The position numbers were made by a program, and so were the translations under genes. The notes below the pieces were generated by a model. The model did not search any database. It was not told where the DNA came from and saw only the letters and a program-made list of their open reading frames with translations. From 40CM-2-70-7 sp035279865 (GTDB lineage Bacteria; Gemmatimonadota; Gemmatimonadetes; Gemmatimonadales; GWC2-71-9), in the NCBI GenBank assembly GCA_035279865.1, contig DATEGY010000113.1, positions 1 through 10,542 on the forward strand: 10,542 nt of DNA, written 5' to 3'. Below, in pieces: positions 1 to 6,403 of the stretch. How positions within the stretch are numbered: the first letter of the stretch is position 1; each line of letters opens with the position of its first letter.

Positions 1-524
1 TCGTGTCGACCATCGGTGGCCGCCGCACGGTGGGCCGGATCGTCGAGACCGAAGCATATGTCGGTCCCGACGATCCGGCCTGTCATGCCTGGAAAGGTCG
101 CCGCTCGCCCATGGTCGAATCGCTCTACGGTCCTCCCGGAATGGCGTATGTCTACTTCACCTACGGCATGCATTGGTGCATGAATGCGGTGACCAGGCGG
201 GAAGGTTTTCCGTCAGCCGTCCTGCTCCGGGCCCTCGAGCCTGTCGCGGGACTCGAGACGATGCGCCGGCGCCGGGGCAGTGGTGTCCCGGATCGCCGGC
301 TGTGTGCCGGTCCTGCGATGTTGTGTCAGGCGTTGGGGGTGACCGGGAGGCAGGACGGGGTGTCGCTCTCGCGGGGGTCGCTGCGAATTCTCCAGGATCC
401 GCAGCCCCGTCGCTTCAAGGTCCGCGTGGGCCCGCGCATCGGGATCACGCGGGCCGTGGACTGGCCACTCCGGTTCTGGGTCGAGAACTCGGAGTGGGTG
501 TCCCGTCTCAGTTCGTCTCGGTGA
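1..524 (+). CDS. 3-methyladenine DNA glycosylase (AAG/MPG family), 5' end cut by window
   Basis: Base-excision-repair enzyme of the AAG/MPG family, which removes alkylated purines such as 3-methyladenine from DNA. The reading frame is open from the window edge; the GTG at 3 is probably an internal Val, because the family has about 30 more N-terminal residues. Counting from the codon at 3, the ETEAY motif (15-19) supplies the catalytic Glu17 and Tyr19. His28 (in DPACHAW), Tyr54 (in VYFTYGMHW) and Asn61 fall at exactly the spacing of human AAG Glu125, His136, Tyr162 and Asn169, so the active site and the intercalating Tyr are intact. The C-terminus (RIGITRAVDWPLRFWV then a short tail) is normal for the family. 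The stop is TGA at 522-524. The last 17 nt overlap the 3' end of the opposite-strand gene. I am confident of the family; the start lies outside the window. Confidence 0.93.
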   Translation, partial: VSTIGGRRTVGRIVETEAYVGPDDPACHAWKGRRSPMVESLYGPPGMAYVYFTYGMHWCMNAVTRREGFPSAVLLRALEPVAGLETMRRRRGSGVPDRRLCAGPAMLCQALGVTGRQDGVSLSRGSLRILQDPQPRRFKVRVGPRIGITRAVDWPLRFWVENSEWVSRLSSSR

Positions 525-1200
525 TGTCTTCCTTCGAGGACCCGAGCGAATAGCGGAGGCCGCCGACCACGCTGTAGGTCGGGCCGTCGAGCATGAACTG
601 CTGCGCGGCGGAGGTGACCGTCGCCTGTCCGAAGAGACCCAGCCGGCCGAAGTTGATCTGCAGGCCGAACGCCCCCCAGGCAAACGCCTTGCTCGACTGG
701 TCGCTCGCGGCCTGCGCGGCGAGGCTCGAATCGGAGAAGCTGGCGCAGGTCGTCGTCGCGTCGGCACCCGAGCAGTCGATGCTCGGGTTCAGGATCTGCA
801 CGATGGCGAACCCGCCGCCGATCATGGGCTGGATGTGCCCGTCGATCGGGATCGCGAACACGCCGATGGAGAGGCGCCGGACGTTGGAGAAGGTGACATT
901 CCGCACGCCGCTCTGGGAGTTGGCGTCCGTGATCTGGGCGCTGGCGGGGCTGGTGAAGAACGCCTGCTCGTACCCCAGGGACAGCGCGGTCCGCTTCCCG
1001 GTGATCAGCCAGTGCCCGCCGACGATTGGGTCGAAGTGGAGGGGCTGAAGATTCGTCTTGTAGAGGAACGCACCGCCGCCGCCGCCCCAATACCACTGGA
1101 AGGCATGGCTTCCAGCGGCCGTTTGGGCGCTAAGGGCGCGGGGGCTCGACACGAGGGCCACCGCGAGGGCGCAAAGGGACAGACGCGACACCGGATTCAT
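508..1200 (-). CDS. exported beta-barrel-like outer membrane protein, function unknown
   Basis: A 230-aa protein. Residues 1-25 form a Sec signal peptide (basic MNPVSR, a hydrophobic LCALAVALVSS stretch, then ALSA before Gln26), so it should enter the periplasm. The mature part is rich in Gly, Phe, Tyr and Ser with alternating hydrophobic/polar stretches (for example 42-50, 73-83, 123-136, 173-193, 207-218) and nearly every strand-like stretch is followed by a Gly or polar turn, as in small outer-membrane beta-barrels. Cys143 and Cys152 could form a disulfide in an extracellular or periplasmic loop. A run of five Gly (39-43) is encoded by CCG-type triplets at 1073-1087. The start is decided by AGGAGGT (complement of 1206-1212) 5 nt before the ATG. 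The C-terminus does not end in the classical aromatic residue, so a surface-exposed tail after the last strand (about 221-230) is likely. No specific function can be assigned. Confidence 0.82.
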   Translation of the reverse strand: MNPVSRLSLCALAVALVSSPRALSAQTAAGSHAFQWYWGGGGGAFLYKTNLQPLHFDPIVGGHWLITGKRTALSLGYEQAFFTSPASAQITDANSQSGVRNVTFSNVRRLSIGVFAIPIDGHIQPMIGGGFAIVQILNPSIDCSGADATTTCASFSDSSLAAQAASDQSSKAFAWGAFGLQINFGRLGLFGQATVTSAAQQFMLDGPTYSVVGGLRYSLGSSKEDITETN

Positions 1201-1205
1201 CGGAC

Positions 1206-1261
1206 ACCTCCTAAGAGGCTCCGAAGGTAGGAATCTAGGCTGTTGCGCGCAAGTAGGTTAA
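1206..1261 (-). promoter_or_regulatory. candidate promoter and Shine-Dalgarno of the beta-barrel gene
   Basis: On the minus strand, TTAACC (complement of 1256-1261) and TAGATT (complement of 1232-1237) are separated by 18 bp and each match sigma-70 consensus at 4 of 6 positions. They would give a leader of about 25 nt ending in AGGAGGT (complement of 1206-1212), 5 nt from the ATG at 1200. The Shine-Dalgarno is clear; the promoter is a guess from pattern and spacing. The rest of the 141-bp gap up to kbl is relatively AT-rich. It also holds a 6-bp inverted repeat AAGTAG/CTACTT (1251-1256 and 1279-1284) of unclear meaning, and no obvious kbl terminator. Confidence 0.4.
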
Positions 1262-1341
1262 GCCAGCCGATCGCGAAACTACTTTAGGTCTATGTCTTCC
1301 AGTGGCTTACTGTAGTGACACTGTCGTGATAATGCATGACA

Positions 1342-2535
1342 TCAAATCAACCCCAGCCGGCCTCCCACCTTCTTGAACGCGTCCAACGCAAAGTCGAGGT
1401 CGTCGCGCGAGTGGGCAGCCGAAATCTGACAGCGCACGCGCGCGTGCCCCTGCGGCACCACGGGGTAGCCGAAGCCGGTCACGAACACGCCCTCGGCCAG
1501 GAGCATCTCGCTCATCTGAATGGCCTTCGACGTTTCGCCAAGGATCACGGGCACGATCGGCGTTTCTCCCGGCAGGGGCTTGAAGCCCAGCTCGATCAGG
1601 CGGCCGCGGAAGTACTTCGCATTCCCGTGCAGGCGGGTCACCAGTTCCGGGTGCGCCTCGGCGTACTGCACCGCCGCGAGCGCGCTCGCCGCTACGGTCG
1701 GGGGCAGGGCGTTGCTGAACAACTGGGGGCGGGAACGCTGGGTGAGGTAGTCGGTGAGCGACGCCGGACCCGCCGTGAATCCGCCGGCCGCGCCGCCGAG
1801 GGCCTTCCCGAGGGTCGACGTGATGATGTCGACCTGACCCAGCATGCTGAAATGCTCGGCGGTGCCGCGGCCCGTCTTTCCGAGGACCCCCGTGGCGTGG
1901 GAGTCATCCATCGCGACCACGGCGTCGTATTTCCGCGCCAGCGCCGCGATGTCGGGGAGCCGGGCGATGTCTCCCTCCATCGAGAAGATGCCGTCGGTGA
2001 AGATCACGCGCAGGCGGGCGCCCGAGGCGGCCTTCAACCGGTCCTCGAGGTCCTTCATGTCGGAGTGCTTGTAGACGGCGGTCTGGCATTTCGTGATGGC
2101 CTTCGCCAGTCGGATCGAGTCGATGATCGAGGCATGGTTCAACTGATCCGAAATGACGATGTCCTGTTCGGTGAGGAGCGTGGGGCAGAGGCCCTCGTTC
2201 GCGTTCCAGCAGCTCACGTAGGAGAGAGAGGACTCGCATCCGACGAAGCGGGCCAGCGCTTGCTCGAGCGCCCGGTGCACCGTGAAGGTTCCGCAGATGA
2301 AGCGAACCGAGCCCGTGCCCGCGCCGAACTGGTCCAGCGCGTCCTTCCCCGCCTGCACCACCTCGGGGACGTTGCAGAGCCCCAGGTAGTTGTTCGAGGA
2401 GAGGATGACCACGTCTCCCCTGCCCTCCATCTTCACCCGTGCGCCCTGGGGCGACGCGAGGTAGTTCAGGCGCTTGTAGACGCCATCCTTCTGGAACTGC
2501 TGGAGTTCGGCGGACAGACGCGCAGCGAAGCTCAT
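1342..2535 (-). CDS. kbl: glycine C-acetyltransferase (2-amino-3-ketobutyrate CoA ligase)
   Basis: A 397-aa fold-type I PLP enzyme that cleaves 2-amino-3-ketobutyrate with CoA into glycine and acetyl-CoA, the second step of threonine breakdown, in the cytoplasm. Length and landmarks match E. coli KBL: SSNNYLGL (46-53), GAGTGSVRFICGT (71-83), NHASIIDS (133-140, with the His that stacks on PLP), FTDGIFSMEGD (179-189), MDDSHATG (209-216, with Asp210 for the PLP pyridine nitrogen), the Schiff-base lysine Lys244 in STLGKALGG, and Arg368 in VRCQISAAH for the substrate carboxylate. Lys244 and Arg368 have the same numbers as in the E. coli enzyme as I remember it. The related alpha-oxoamine synthases (BioF, HemA, SPT) are less likely given the CGTFTVHRALEQ region, the length and the neighbouring tdh. 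The start ATG overlaps the tdh stop as ATGA (2532-2535), which implies translational coupling. Confidence 0.96.
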   Translation of the reverse strand: MSFAARLSAELQQFQKDGVYKRLNYLASPQGARVKMEGRGDVVILSSNNYLGLCNVPEVVQAGKDALDQFGAGTGSVRFICGTFTVHRALEQALARFVGCESSLSYVSCWNANEGLCPTLLTEQDIVISDQLNHASIIDSIRLAKAITKCQTAVYKHSDMKDLEDRLKAASGARLRVIFTDGIFSMEGDIARLPDIAALARKYDAVVAMDDSHATGVLGKTGRGTAEHFSMLGQVDIITSTLGKALGGAAGGFTAGPASLTDYLTQRSRPQLFSNALPPTVAASALAAVQYAEAHPELVTRLHGNAKYFRGRLIELGFKPLPGETPIVPVILGETSKAIQMSEMLLAEGVFVTGFGYPVVPQGHARVRCQISAAHSRDDLDFALDAFKKVGGRLGLI

Positions 2536-3560
2536 GAAATCTCCAGGATCACTTTTCCGGCGTCGCCTGAGCGGATCGCCGCCAGGGCGTCGTCGATCTT
2601 GGCGAGAGGGAACCGGTGGGTGATGACGGGGCGGGGGTCGAAGAGTCCGGCGGAGAGGAAGCGGCGCATCTGGTGCCAGGTCTCGTACATCTTGCGTCCC
2701 ACCACGCCGTAAACGGTGATCCCCTTGAAGATAATCTCCGTGGCGAAGTCGACCGGCACCTGATCCTTGGGTATGCCGAGCAGCTGGACCCGTCCGCCCA
2801 TGCGCACCGAGGCGAACGCCTGGTGCAGGGCGCTCGGGATGCCGCTCATTTCGCAGACCACGTCGGCGCCTTCACCGCCCGTGGCCGCGAGGACCTGTTG
2901 GGTCACGTCCTCCTTTTTCGCATTGATCGTGACGTGCGCCCCCATCTTGGCGGCGAGCGCCAGGCGTTTGGGATTCACATCGGACGCGATGACCTTCGCG
3001 GCCCCAGCGGCCTTCGCGATCCCGACGGCAAAGCACCCGATCGGTCCGCATCCCACCACGAACACGGTGCTCCCAGGAATTTCCGCGGAGAGCACGGTAT
3101 GGAACGCGTTGCCCATCGGATCCATGATGGCGCCGATTTCGGTGGGTATGCCGTCGAGCGTCAACACGTTGCCGGCGGGCATCACAATCAGGTTCGCGAA
3201 GGCGCCGTCCCGGTCCACGCCGATGATGCGGGTATTGCGACAGATATGTCCGTTTCCCGTCCGGCATTGGAGACAGTGGCCGCACACGATGTGACCCTCG
3301 GCCGTCACGAGCTGACCCGGCGCGAGCTCCGTCACCCCCGGACCGACCTTCACGATTTCACCGGCGAACTCATGTCCAATCACCACCGGAGGATGCATGC
3401 GGCCGGAGGCCCAGGCATCCCAGTCGGCGATGTGGAGGTCGGTGCCGCAGACGCCCGCGTGGCGGACCGCGATCAGCACCTCCCCCGATGACGGAACCGG
3501 GTCGGGAACCGTAGTGACCGTGAGTCCGGGAGCGCGTCGTTCTTTGACGATGGCTTGCAT
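2532..3560 (-). CDS. tdh: L-threonine 3-dehydrogenase
   Basis: A 342-aa zinc-dependent medium-chain dehydrogenase that oxidises L-threonine to 2-amino-3-ketobutyrate with NAD+, feeding Kbl. Cys38 (GVCGTD), His63 and Glu64 (IGHEFAGE) are catalytic-zinc residues. Cys93, Cys96, Cys99 and Cys107 form the structural-zinc lobe. The Rossmann motif is GCGPIG at 170-175, with Asp194 in IASDVNP at the end of the second strand, as expected for NAD rather than NADP. MDPMGNAFHT (146-155) and MYETW (301-305) are TDH hallmarks; MYETW separates it from sorbitol and butanediol dehydrogenases. The reading frame stays open upstream to about 3788, but the ATG at 3558-3560 gives the family length (E. coli 341 aa) and starts with the typical MQAIVKERRAPGL. 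Upstream residues would lie inside the divergent gene. No good Shine-Dalgarno is visible. It lies first in a tdh-kbl operon, the reverse of the E. coli kbl-tdh order. Confidence 0.96.
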   Translation of the reverse strand: MQAIVKERRAPGLTVTTVPDPVPSSGEVLIAVRHAGVCGTDLHIADWDAWASGRMHPPVVIGHEFAGEIVKVGPGVTELAPGQLVTAEGHIVCGHCLQCRTGNGHICRNTRIIGVDRDGAFANLIVMPAGNVLTLDGIPTEIGAIMDPMGNAFHTVLSAEIPGSTVFVVGCGPIGCFAVGIAKAAGAAKVIASDVNPKRLALAAKMGAHVTINAKKEDVTQQVLAATGGEGADVVCEMSGIPSALHQAFASVRMGGRVQLLGIPKDQVPVDFATEIIFKGITVYGVVGRKMYETWHQMRRFLSAGLFDPRPVITHRFPLAKIDDALAAIRSGDAGKVILEIS

Positions 3561-3606
3561 GGGGGCCAAGTTAAGGGGTACCCAAAGGCCGGGAAGGGGT
3601 GGGCAT

Positions 3607-4353
3607 ATGAAGCCGTTCCGGTGTGCCGTCGTGGTCGCGGCCGGTGTCTGGGCCGCCGTTTCAACCCAGGTTTCGGCGCAGGTTCCCGATACCGTGGTCA
3701 CGTACCGCGGCATTGTCATGCGTGATACCGGCGCCACGTGGGGGCTCTTCCTGCCCGTTCCTGCGCAGGTAGGAACGGTCCGTTTCAACTTCCTTCACGT
3801 CTCGGGAAAGCTGCGCAACGTCGACCGGGATGAGAACCGCTACGCCGAGCTGCGGGGCCATCTTGTGGTGGACGACGCCGGGCATCCGGCGCTCGATGTC
3901 AACCGACTGAGCCTCAAGGACATTCCGGGACAGGGCGATCACAGTGTCGCGCGGACGTTCATGGAACACGCCGAGGTGGTGGCGGGGATACTGCCGAACC
4001 GGATCGTGTTCTCCGACTCAGGGATGGTGAGCAGCGTACGGACCCGGCCGGTGATCGCCTTTTCGATCACCAATCACTCGGACGAGCCCATCGACTTCAA
4101 CTTCCGTAACAATCAGCTGATCTGCGCTTCGGTGCTTCCGAGCAACCGGACCATGGAGCCGATCTGGACCGGCTCCTGGCCGGTGGGTCCCTACCTCACG
4201 AGGATCACGATCAACCTGAGCGCGACGGTCGCCGAGGCGGTGACGCTGCCGGATTCCGTGGTGTTCCCGCCGGGGCACTACAAGTTGCGGGCGTGGCTCT
4301 GCGAGGCCACTGACTACCAGGCCGAGTCGGAATTCGACGTAGCCAGCAAATAG
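3607..4353 (+). CDS. secreted protein of unknown function, possible Ig-like/BsuPI-like C-terminal domain
   Basis: A 248-aa protein with a clear signal peptide (1-25: MKPFR, hydrophobic CAVVVAAGVWAAVS, then QVSAQ), so it is periplasmic or surface-located. The mature protein has an N-terminal beta-rich part (about 26-140) and a C-terminal part (148-246) with the pattern of BsuPI/Ig-like domains: VIAFSITNHSDEPIDFNF (a strand, then an Asn-Ser-Asp-Glu-Pro turn), a Trp-containing WTGSW (187-191), and a closing PPGHYKLRAWLCEA. Cys172 and Cys232 could pair. I do not recognise a named family; the BsuPI resemblance is inferred from pattern only. The ATG at 3607 is preferred over an upstream in-frame start at 3397 because it starts the signal peptide and is preceded by the purine-rich GGGAAGGGGTGGG. 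It is divergent from tdh across 46 bp and is followed by a strong terminator, so it is probably monocistronic. Confidence 0.85.
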   Translation: MKPFRCAVVVAAGVWAAVSTQVSAQVPDTVVTYRGIVMRDTGATWGLFLPVPAQVGTVRFNFLHVSGKLRNVDRDENRYAELRGHLVVDDAGHPALDVNRLSLKDIPGQGDHSVARTFMEHAEVVAGILPNRIVFSDSGMVSSVRTRPVIAFSITNHSDEPIDFNFRNNQLICASVLPSNRTMEPIWTGSWPVGPYLTRITINLSATVAEAVTLPDSVVFPPGHYKLRAWLCEATDYQAESEFDVASK

Positions 4354-4367
4354 GGGGGGACGATAAG

Positions 4368-4400
4368 AAAAAGGGCCGGCTCAATGCCGGCCCTTTTTTT
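4368..4400. terminator. bidirectional Rho-independent terminator
   Basis: A perfect 13-bp stem: AAAAAGGGCCGGC (4368-4380) pairs with GCCGGCCCTTTTT (4386-4398) around the loop TCAAT. On the plus strand it is followed by T's to 4400, and on the minus strand the A-tract reads as a T-tract. It lies 14 nt after the stop of the secreted-protein gene (+) and just after the stop of the 55-aa gene (-), so it should end transcription from both sides. Confidence 0.95.
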
Positions 4401-4405
4401 GCGGT

Positions 4406-4573
4406 TCAGCGCTGGCGGTCCAGCGGGAGATGTTGGTGCGGGTGATCGTCTCCCGCTTCCGCGTCGGCGCACCAGCAATACGCCCAGATCTTCGCCGGCT
4501 TCAGGGCTTCGCGTCCCATCCGGAGAATGATCCCGATCGGCTCGTCATCGAGGTACAGGGGCAGGCTGGTCAT
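4406..4573 (-). CDS. small 55-aa protein with CWC and His-rich tail, unknown
   Basis: Starts MTSLPLYLDDEPIG and continues IILRMGREALKPAKIW, AYCWCADAEA, then a tail GDDHPHQHLPLDRQR. The composition is balanced and protein-like instead of the Arg/Pro/Ala-rich mixture of shadow frames here, and the frame ends exactly before the shared terminator. Cys33 and Cys35 (CWC), with His44, His46 and His48, could bind a metal; this is inference. The ATG at 4573 is preceded by GAAGGGGGGC, a usable Shine-Dalgarno; a TTG at 4603 would add ten residues. It lies 111 bp after the methyltransferase-like gene and could be the last gene of the exporter operon or have its own promoter in the AT-rich gap. I do not recognise a family. 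Confidence 0.55.
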   Translation of the reverse strand: MTSLPLYLDDEPIGIILRMGREALKPAKIWAYCWCADAEAGDDHPHQHLPLDRQR

Positions 4574-4603
4574 GCCCCCCTTCACTCGCAAGACGCCTGC
4601 CAA

Positions 4604-4684
4604 ATGGAACGATCAGTAACTAATTGTTTTATTTACACTTATGAAAATCTCACCGACGTTGATTCGTCAATTTGACACGCGCAC
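4604..4684. other. AT-rich intergenic islet with possible minus-strand promoter
   Basis: A short AT-rich stretch in otherwise GC-rich DNA, between the 55-aa gene and the methyltransferase-like gene. On the minus strand, TTGACG (complement of 4665-4670), 18 bp and TTTCAT (complement of 4641-4646) make a weak sigma-70-like promoter pointing at the 55-aa gene. The octamer CACTTATG occurs at 4636-4643 and again at 4682-4689, across the end of the upstream gene. TTGATTCGTCAA (4659-4670) is a small inverted repeat. No convincing terminator for the upstream gene is visible, so read-through is possible. Confidence 0.35.
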
Positions 4685-5527
4685 TTATGTGTCGCTTTGA
4701 CGCACCGGCTTAGTGGCCACGAAGCCTTCGCCACGCCCGCGGCGCTTCCGGCGCTCCACCTGCCACTCTCCGTAGAGGCTTTGCAGGGAATCCGGTGCGA
4801 GCGGCAGGACCCCCGGCCCATCGGGGTCGACGCTCAGGATCACGTGGAGCCCGCCCGGACGCGTGCAGGTCTGCAGCCCGCGGACGAAGGTCTCCCGATC
4901 CCCGGCGTCGGCTCCCGCGAGGGCATTGGGTTCGAGGACCGTGAGTGCGGGGCGCAGGTCGGGAAGCCAGCCGCCGAAGTTCACGACCAGCGCCTGAAAG
5001 CGGCCCGCCAGCTGCTCCGCGACGGCGCGTCCCTCCGCCGACTCGACGGCGCCGAGCTCCTGGTCGAGCAGGAAGACTTCCGCGTCGTGGGCGGCGACGA
5101 AGAGGGCGTGGGGCAGGGCCGCCGCGCCGACCACCACCACGAGGTCTCCGGCTTCGAGACGCTTCACTCCCTGGGCCACGGGGTCGCTCGACTCGAGCCC
5201 CCAGTGTGTGGGCTCGCGCTGGGCCAGGCGGAGGGCACGGTGGTTCTGCGACCAGCGCCGGAACGACGGCAGCTTGAGGCGGCGCGAAATGATCCGGTCG
5301 ACGTGTTCGAGCAGGAGCACCTCGGTGAGGAGGTACTGGCCCTCCCCGGACTCGAGCTCGCGCACGGCTTCGTCCCCGATCCGCAGGAGCTCTTCGCGCG
5401 GCACCGTGTTCTTGTACTCCTCGATCCGCTGCAGCAGGAATTCCTGATACTCCTGCTTCTGGGAGCGGGGCGGGCGGCGCGTCGGCCCGGTGGCGTGGGG
5501 CGAGCCCTGCGCAACGGTGTTCAGCAT
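4685..5527 (-). CDS. SAM-dependent methyltransferase-like protein, function unknown
   Basis: A 280-aa soluble protein. Residues 22-90 look helical and charged. They are followed by a compact segment FRRWSQNHRALRLAQREPTHWG (89-110). From about 124 the order resembles a class I methyltransferase: LEAGDLVVVVGAAALPHALFVAA (motif I position, but GAAAL lacks the usual GxGxG), VFLLDQE (151-157, an acidic residue after strand 2), FQALVVNFGGWLP (177-189, motif IV position), TRPGGLHVILSVDPD (222-236), and a final strand pair LYGEWQVERR ... GEGFVATKP (251-274). The fold assignment is inference; loss of the glycine motif means SAM binding may be altered. The ATG at 5525-5527 overlaps the stop of the upstream cation exporter (ATGCTGA, 7 nt), indicating coupled translation. 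Upstream in-frame codons to 5857 are a shadow of the exporter gene and are excluded. Confidence 0.72.
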   Translation of the reverse strand: MLNTVAQGSPHATGPTRRPPRSQKQEYQEFLLQRIEEYKNTVPREELLRIGDEAVRELESGEGQYLLTEVLLLEHVDRIISRRLKLPSFRRWSQNHRALRLAQREPTHWGLESSDPVAQGVKRLEAGDLVVVVGAAALPHALFVAAHDAEVFLLDQELGAVESAEGRAVAEQLAGRFQALVVNFGGWLPDLRPALTVLEPNALAGADAGDRETFVRGLQTCTRPGGLHVILSVDPDGPGVLPLAPDSLQSLYGEWQVERRKRRGRGEGFVATKPVRQSDT

Positions 5528-6375
5528 GGCTCGACGTGCACCGTCACGCCGTGGAGATCGAGCTCCTGCTTGAGACGGGCTTCGACCTGGTCGGCAATCT
5601 CGTGGGCCCGCGCCACCGTCGCGCTTCCGTCGACCGAGATCGTCAACTCGGCGTACCGGCCATGGGCGCCGCCGCGGGAGCGGATGTCGTAGGTGTCGCA
5701 GACTCCCGCGACGCCCCGCGCGCACTCGGCCAGGCGTTCCGGCGGGAGGACGCGTTCGTCCACCAGTACCGGTACGGTCCGCACCAGCACGCGGTACGCG
5801 ACGGAGAGGATGGCGCCGACGACGAGGATCGCGATCACGGGGTCCGCCCACCACCACCCGGCCCGCGCGAAGAGCAGCGCGACGATGACACCCGCGGTGA
5901 TGAGGACGTCCGCCCCGGTGTGGGCGGCGTCGGCGAGCAGGATCTCGCTCTGGAGGGCGCGGCCCCGCCGGCGCTCGTACCGGGCGACGCCGGCATTCAC
6001 GACCAGCGTGGCGCCCAGGACGGCCACCTGGGAAGTGGTGACCGGCAGGGGATGGCCTCCGGATGACAGGTGGTTCACCGCCCCGCGCAACAGCTCGAAC
6101 GAGCTGACACAGAGAAACCCCACCAGCGCGAGGGCGCCGAGCGTTTCGAATTTTCCATGCCCGTAGGGATGCTCCGCGTCGGGGGCCTTCGCCGCGACGG
6201 CCGTCACGATCAGGGCGAGGACGTTGTTGGCAGAATCGATGGCCGAATCTAGAGCGCTCCCCAAGACCCCCAGGGACCCGGAGGCCAGGCCCACTCCGAC
6301 CTTCACCACCACGACCACCAGGTTGGCGACCAGGATGCTCACCAACACCCGGCGGACGGCAGCGGAATCCAGCAT
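5521..6375 (-). CDS. cation diffusion facilitator (FieF/YiiP-like divalent metal exporter)
   Basis: A 284-aa inner-membrane proton-coupled exporter of divalent metals such as Zn, Fe or Mn. It has about six membrane segments (about 9-30, 34-61, 78-100, 116-131, 149-170, 175-196) and a cytoplasmic C-terminal domain. The transport site is Asp43 and Asp47 (ALDSAIDSANN) plus His152 and Asp156 (HTGADV), the D-D-H-D set of E. coli YiiP. HPYGHGKFE (69-77) is the family signature loop. The C-terminal AHEIADQVEARL (257-268) and HVEPC (280-284) also match YiiP. Several other cytoplasmic zinc ligands of YiiP do not appear to be present. The frame extends upstream to an ATG at 6438, but that stretch is the palindromic operator; the ATG at 6373-6375 gives normal family length. 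There is no strong Shine-Dalgarno. It is the first gene of a coupled pair with the methyltransferase-like gene. Confidence 0.92.
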   Translation of the reverse strand: MLDSAAVRRVLVSILVANLVVVVVKVGVGLASGSLGVLGSALDSAIDSANNVLALIVTAVAAKAPDAEHPYGHGKFETLGALALVGFLCVSSFELLRGAVNHLSSGGHPLPVTTSQVAVLGATLVVNAGVARYERRRGRALQSEILLADAAHTGADVLITAGVIVALLFARAGWWWADPVIAILVVGAILSVAYRVLVRTVPVLVDERVLPPERLAECARGVAGVCDTYDIRSRGGAHGRYAELTISVDGSATVARAHEIADQVEARLKQELDLHGVTVHVEPC

Positions 6376-6403
6376 CTCAGCAAGCTTGTAAACAGGGCCC
6401 CAT

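Noticed and set aside
1073..1087. CCG triplet repeat as a phase-variation switch
   Set aside because: Units are 3 nt, so slippage changes the number of Gly but not the frame. Gly runs are common in such proteins.
1336..2712. 458-codon open frame on the plus strand opposite kbl
   Set aside because: Shadow of kbl, which has all its catalytic residues on the other strand. The product is Arg/Gly/Glu/His-rich with no recognisable motif.
3397..3606. Upstream start for the secreted protein
   Set aside because: Would place 70 residues antisense to tdh ahead of a clear signal peptide.
3561..3788. N-terminal extension of tdh
   Set aside because: Would add 76 residues absent from the family and overlap the signal-peptide region of the divergent gene; the ATG at 3560 gives the normal length.
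5528..5857. N-terminal extension of the methyltransferase-like protein
   Set aside because: Lies entirely inside the exporter gene in another frame and is Arg/Pro/Gly-rich; the overlapping ATG at 5527 is the natural coupled start.
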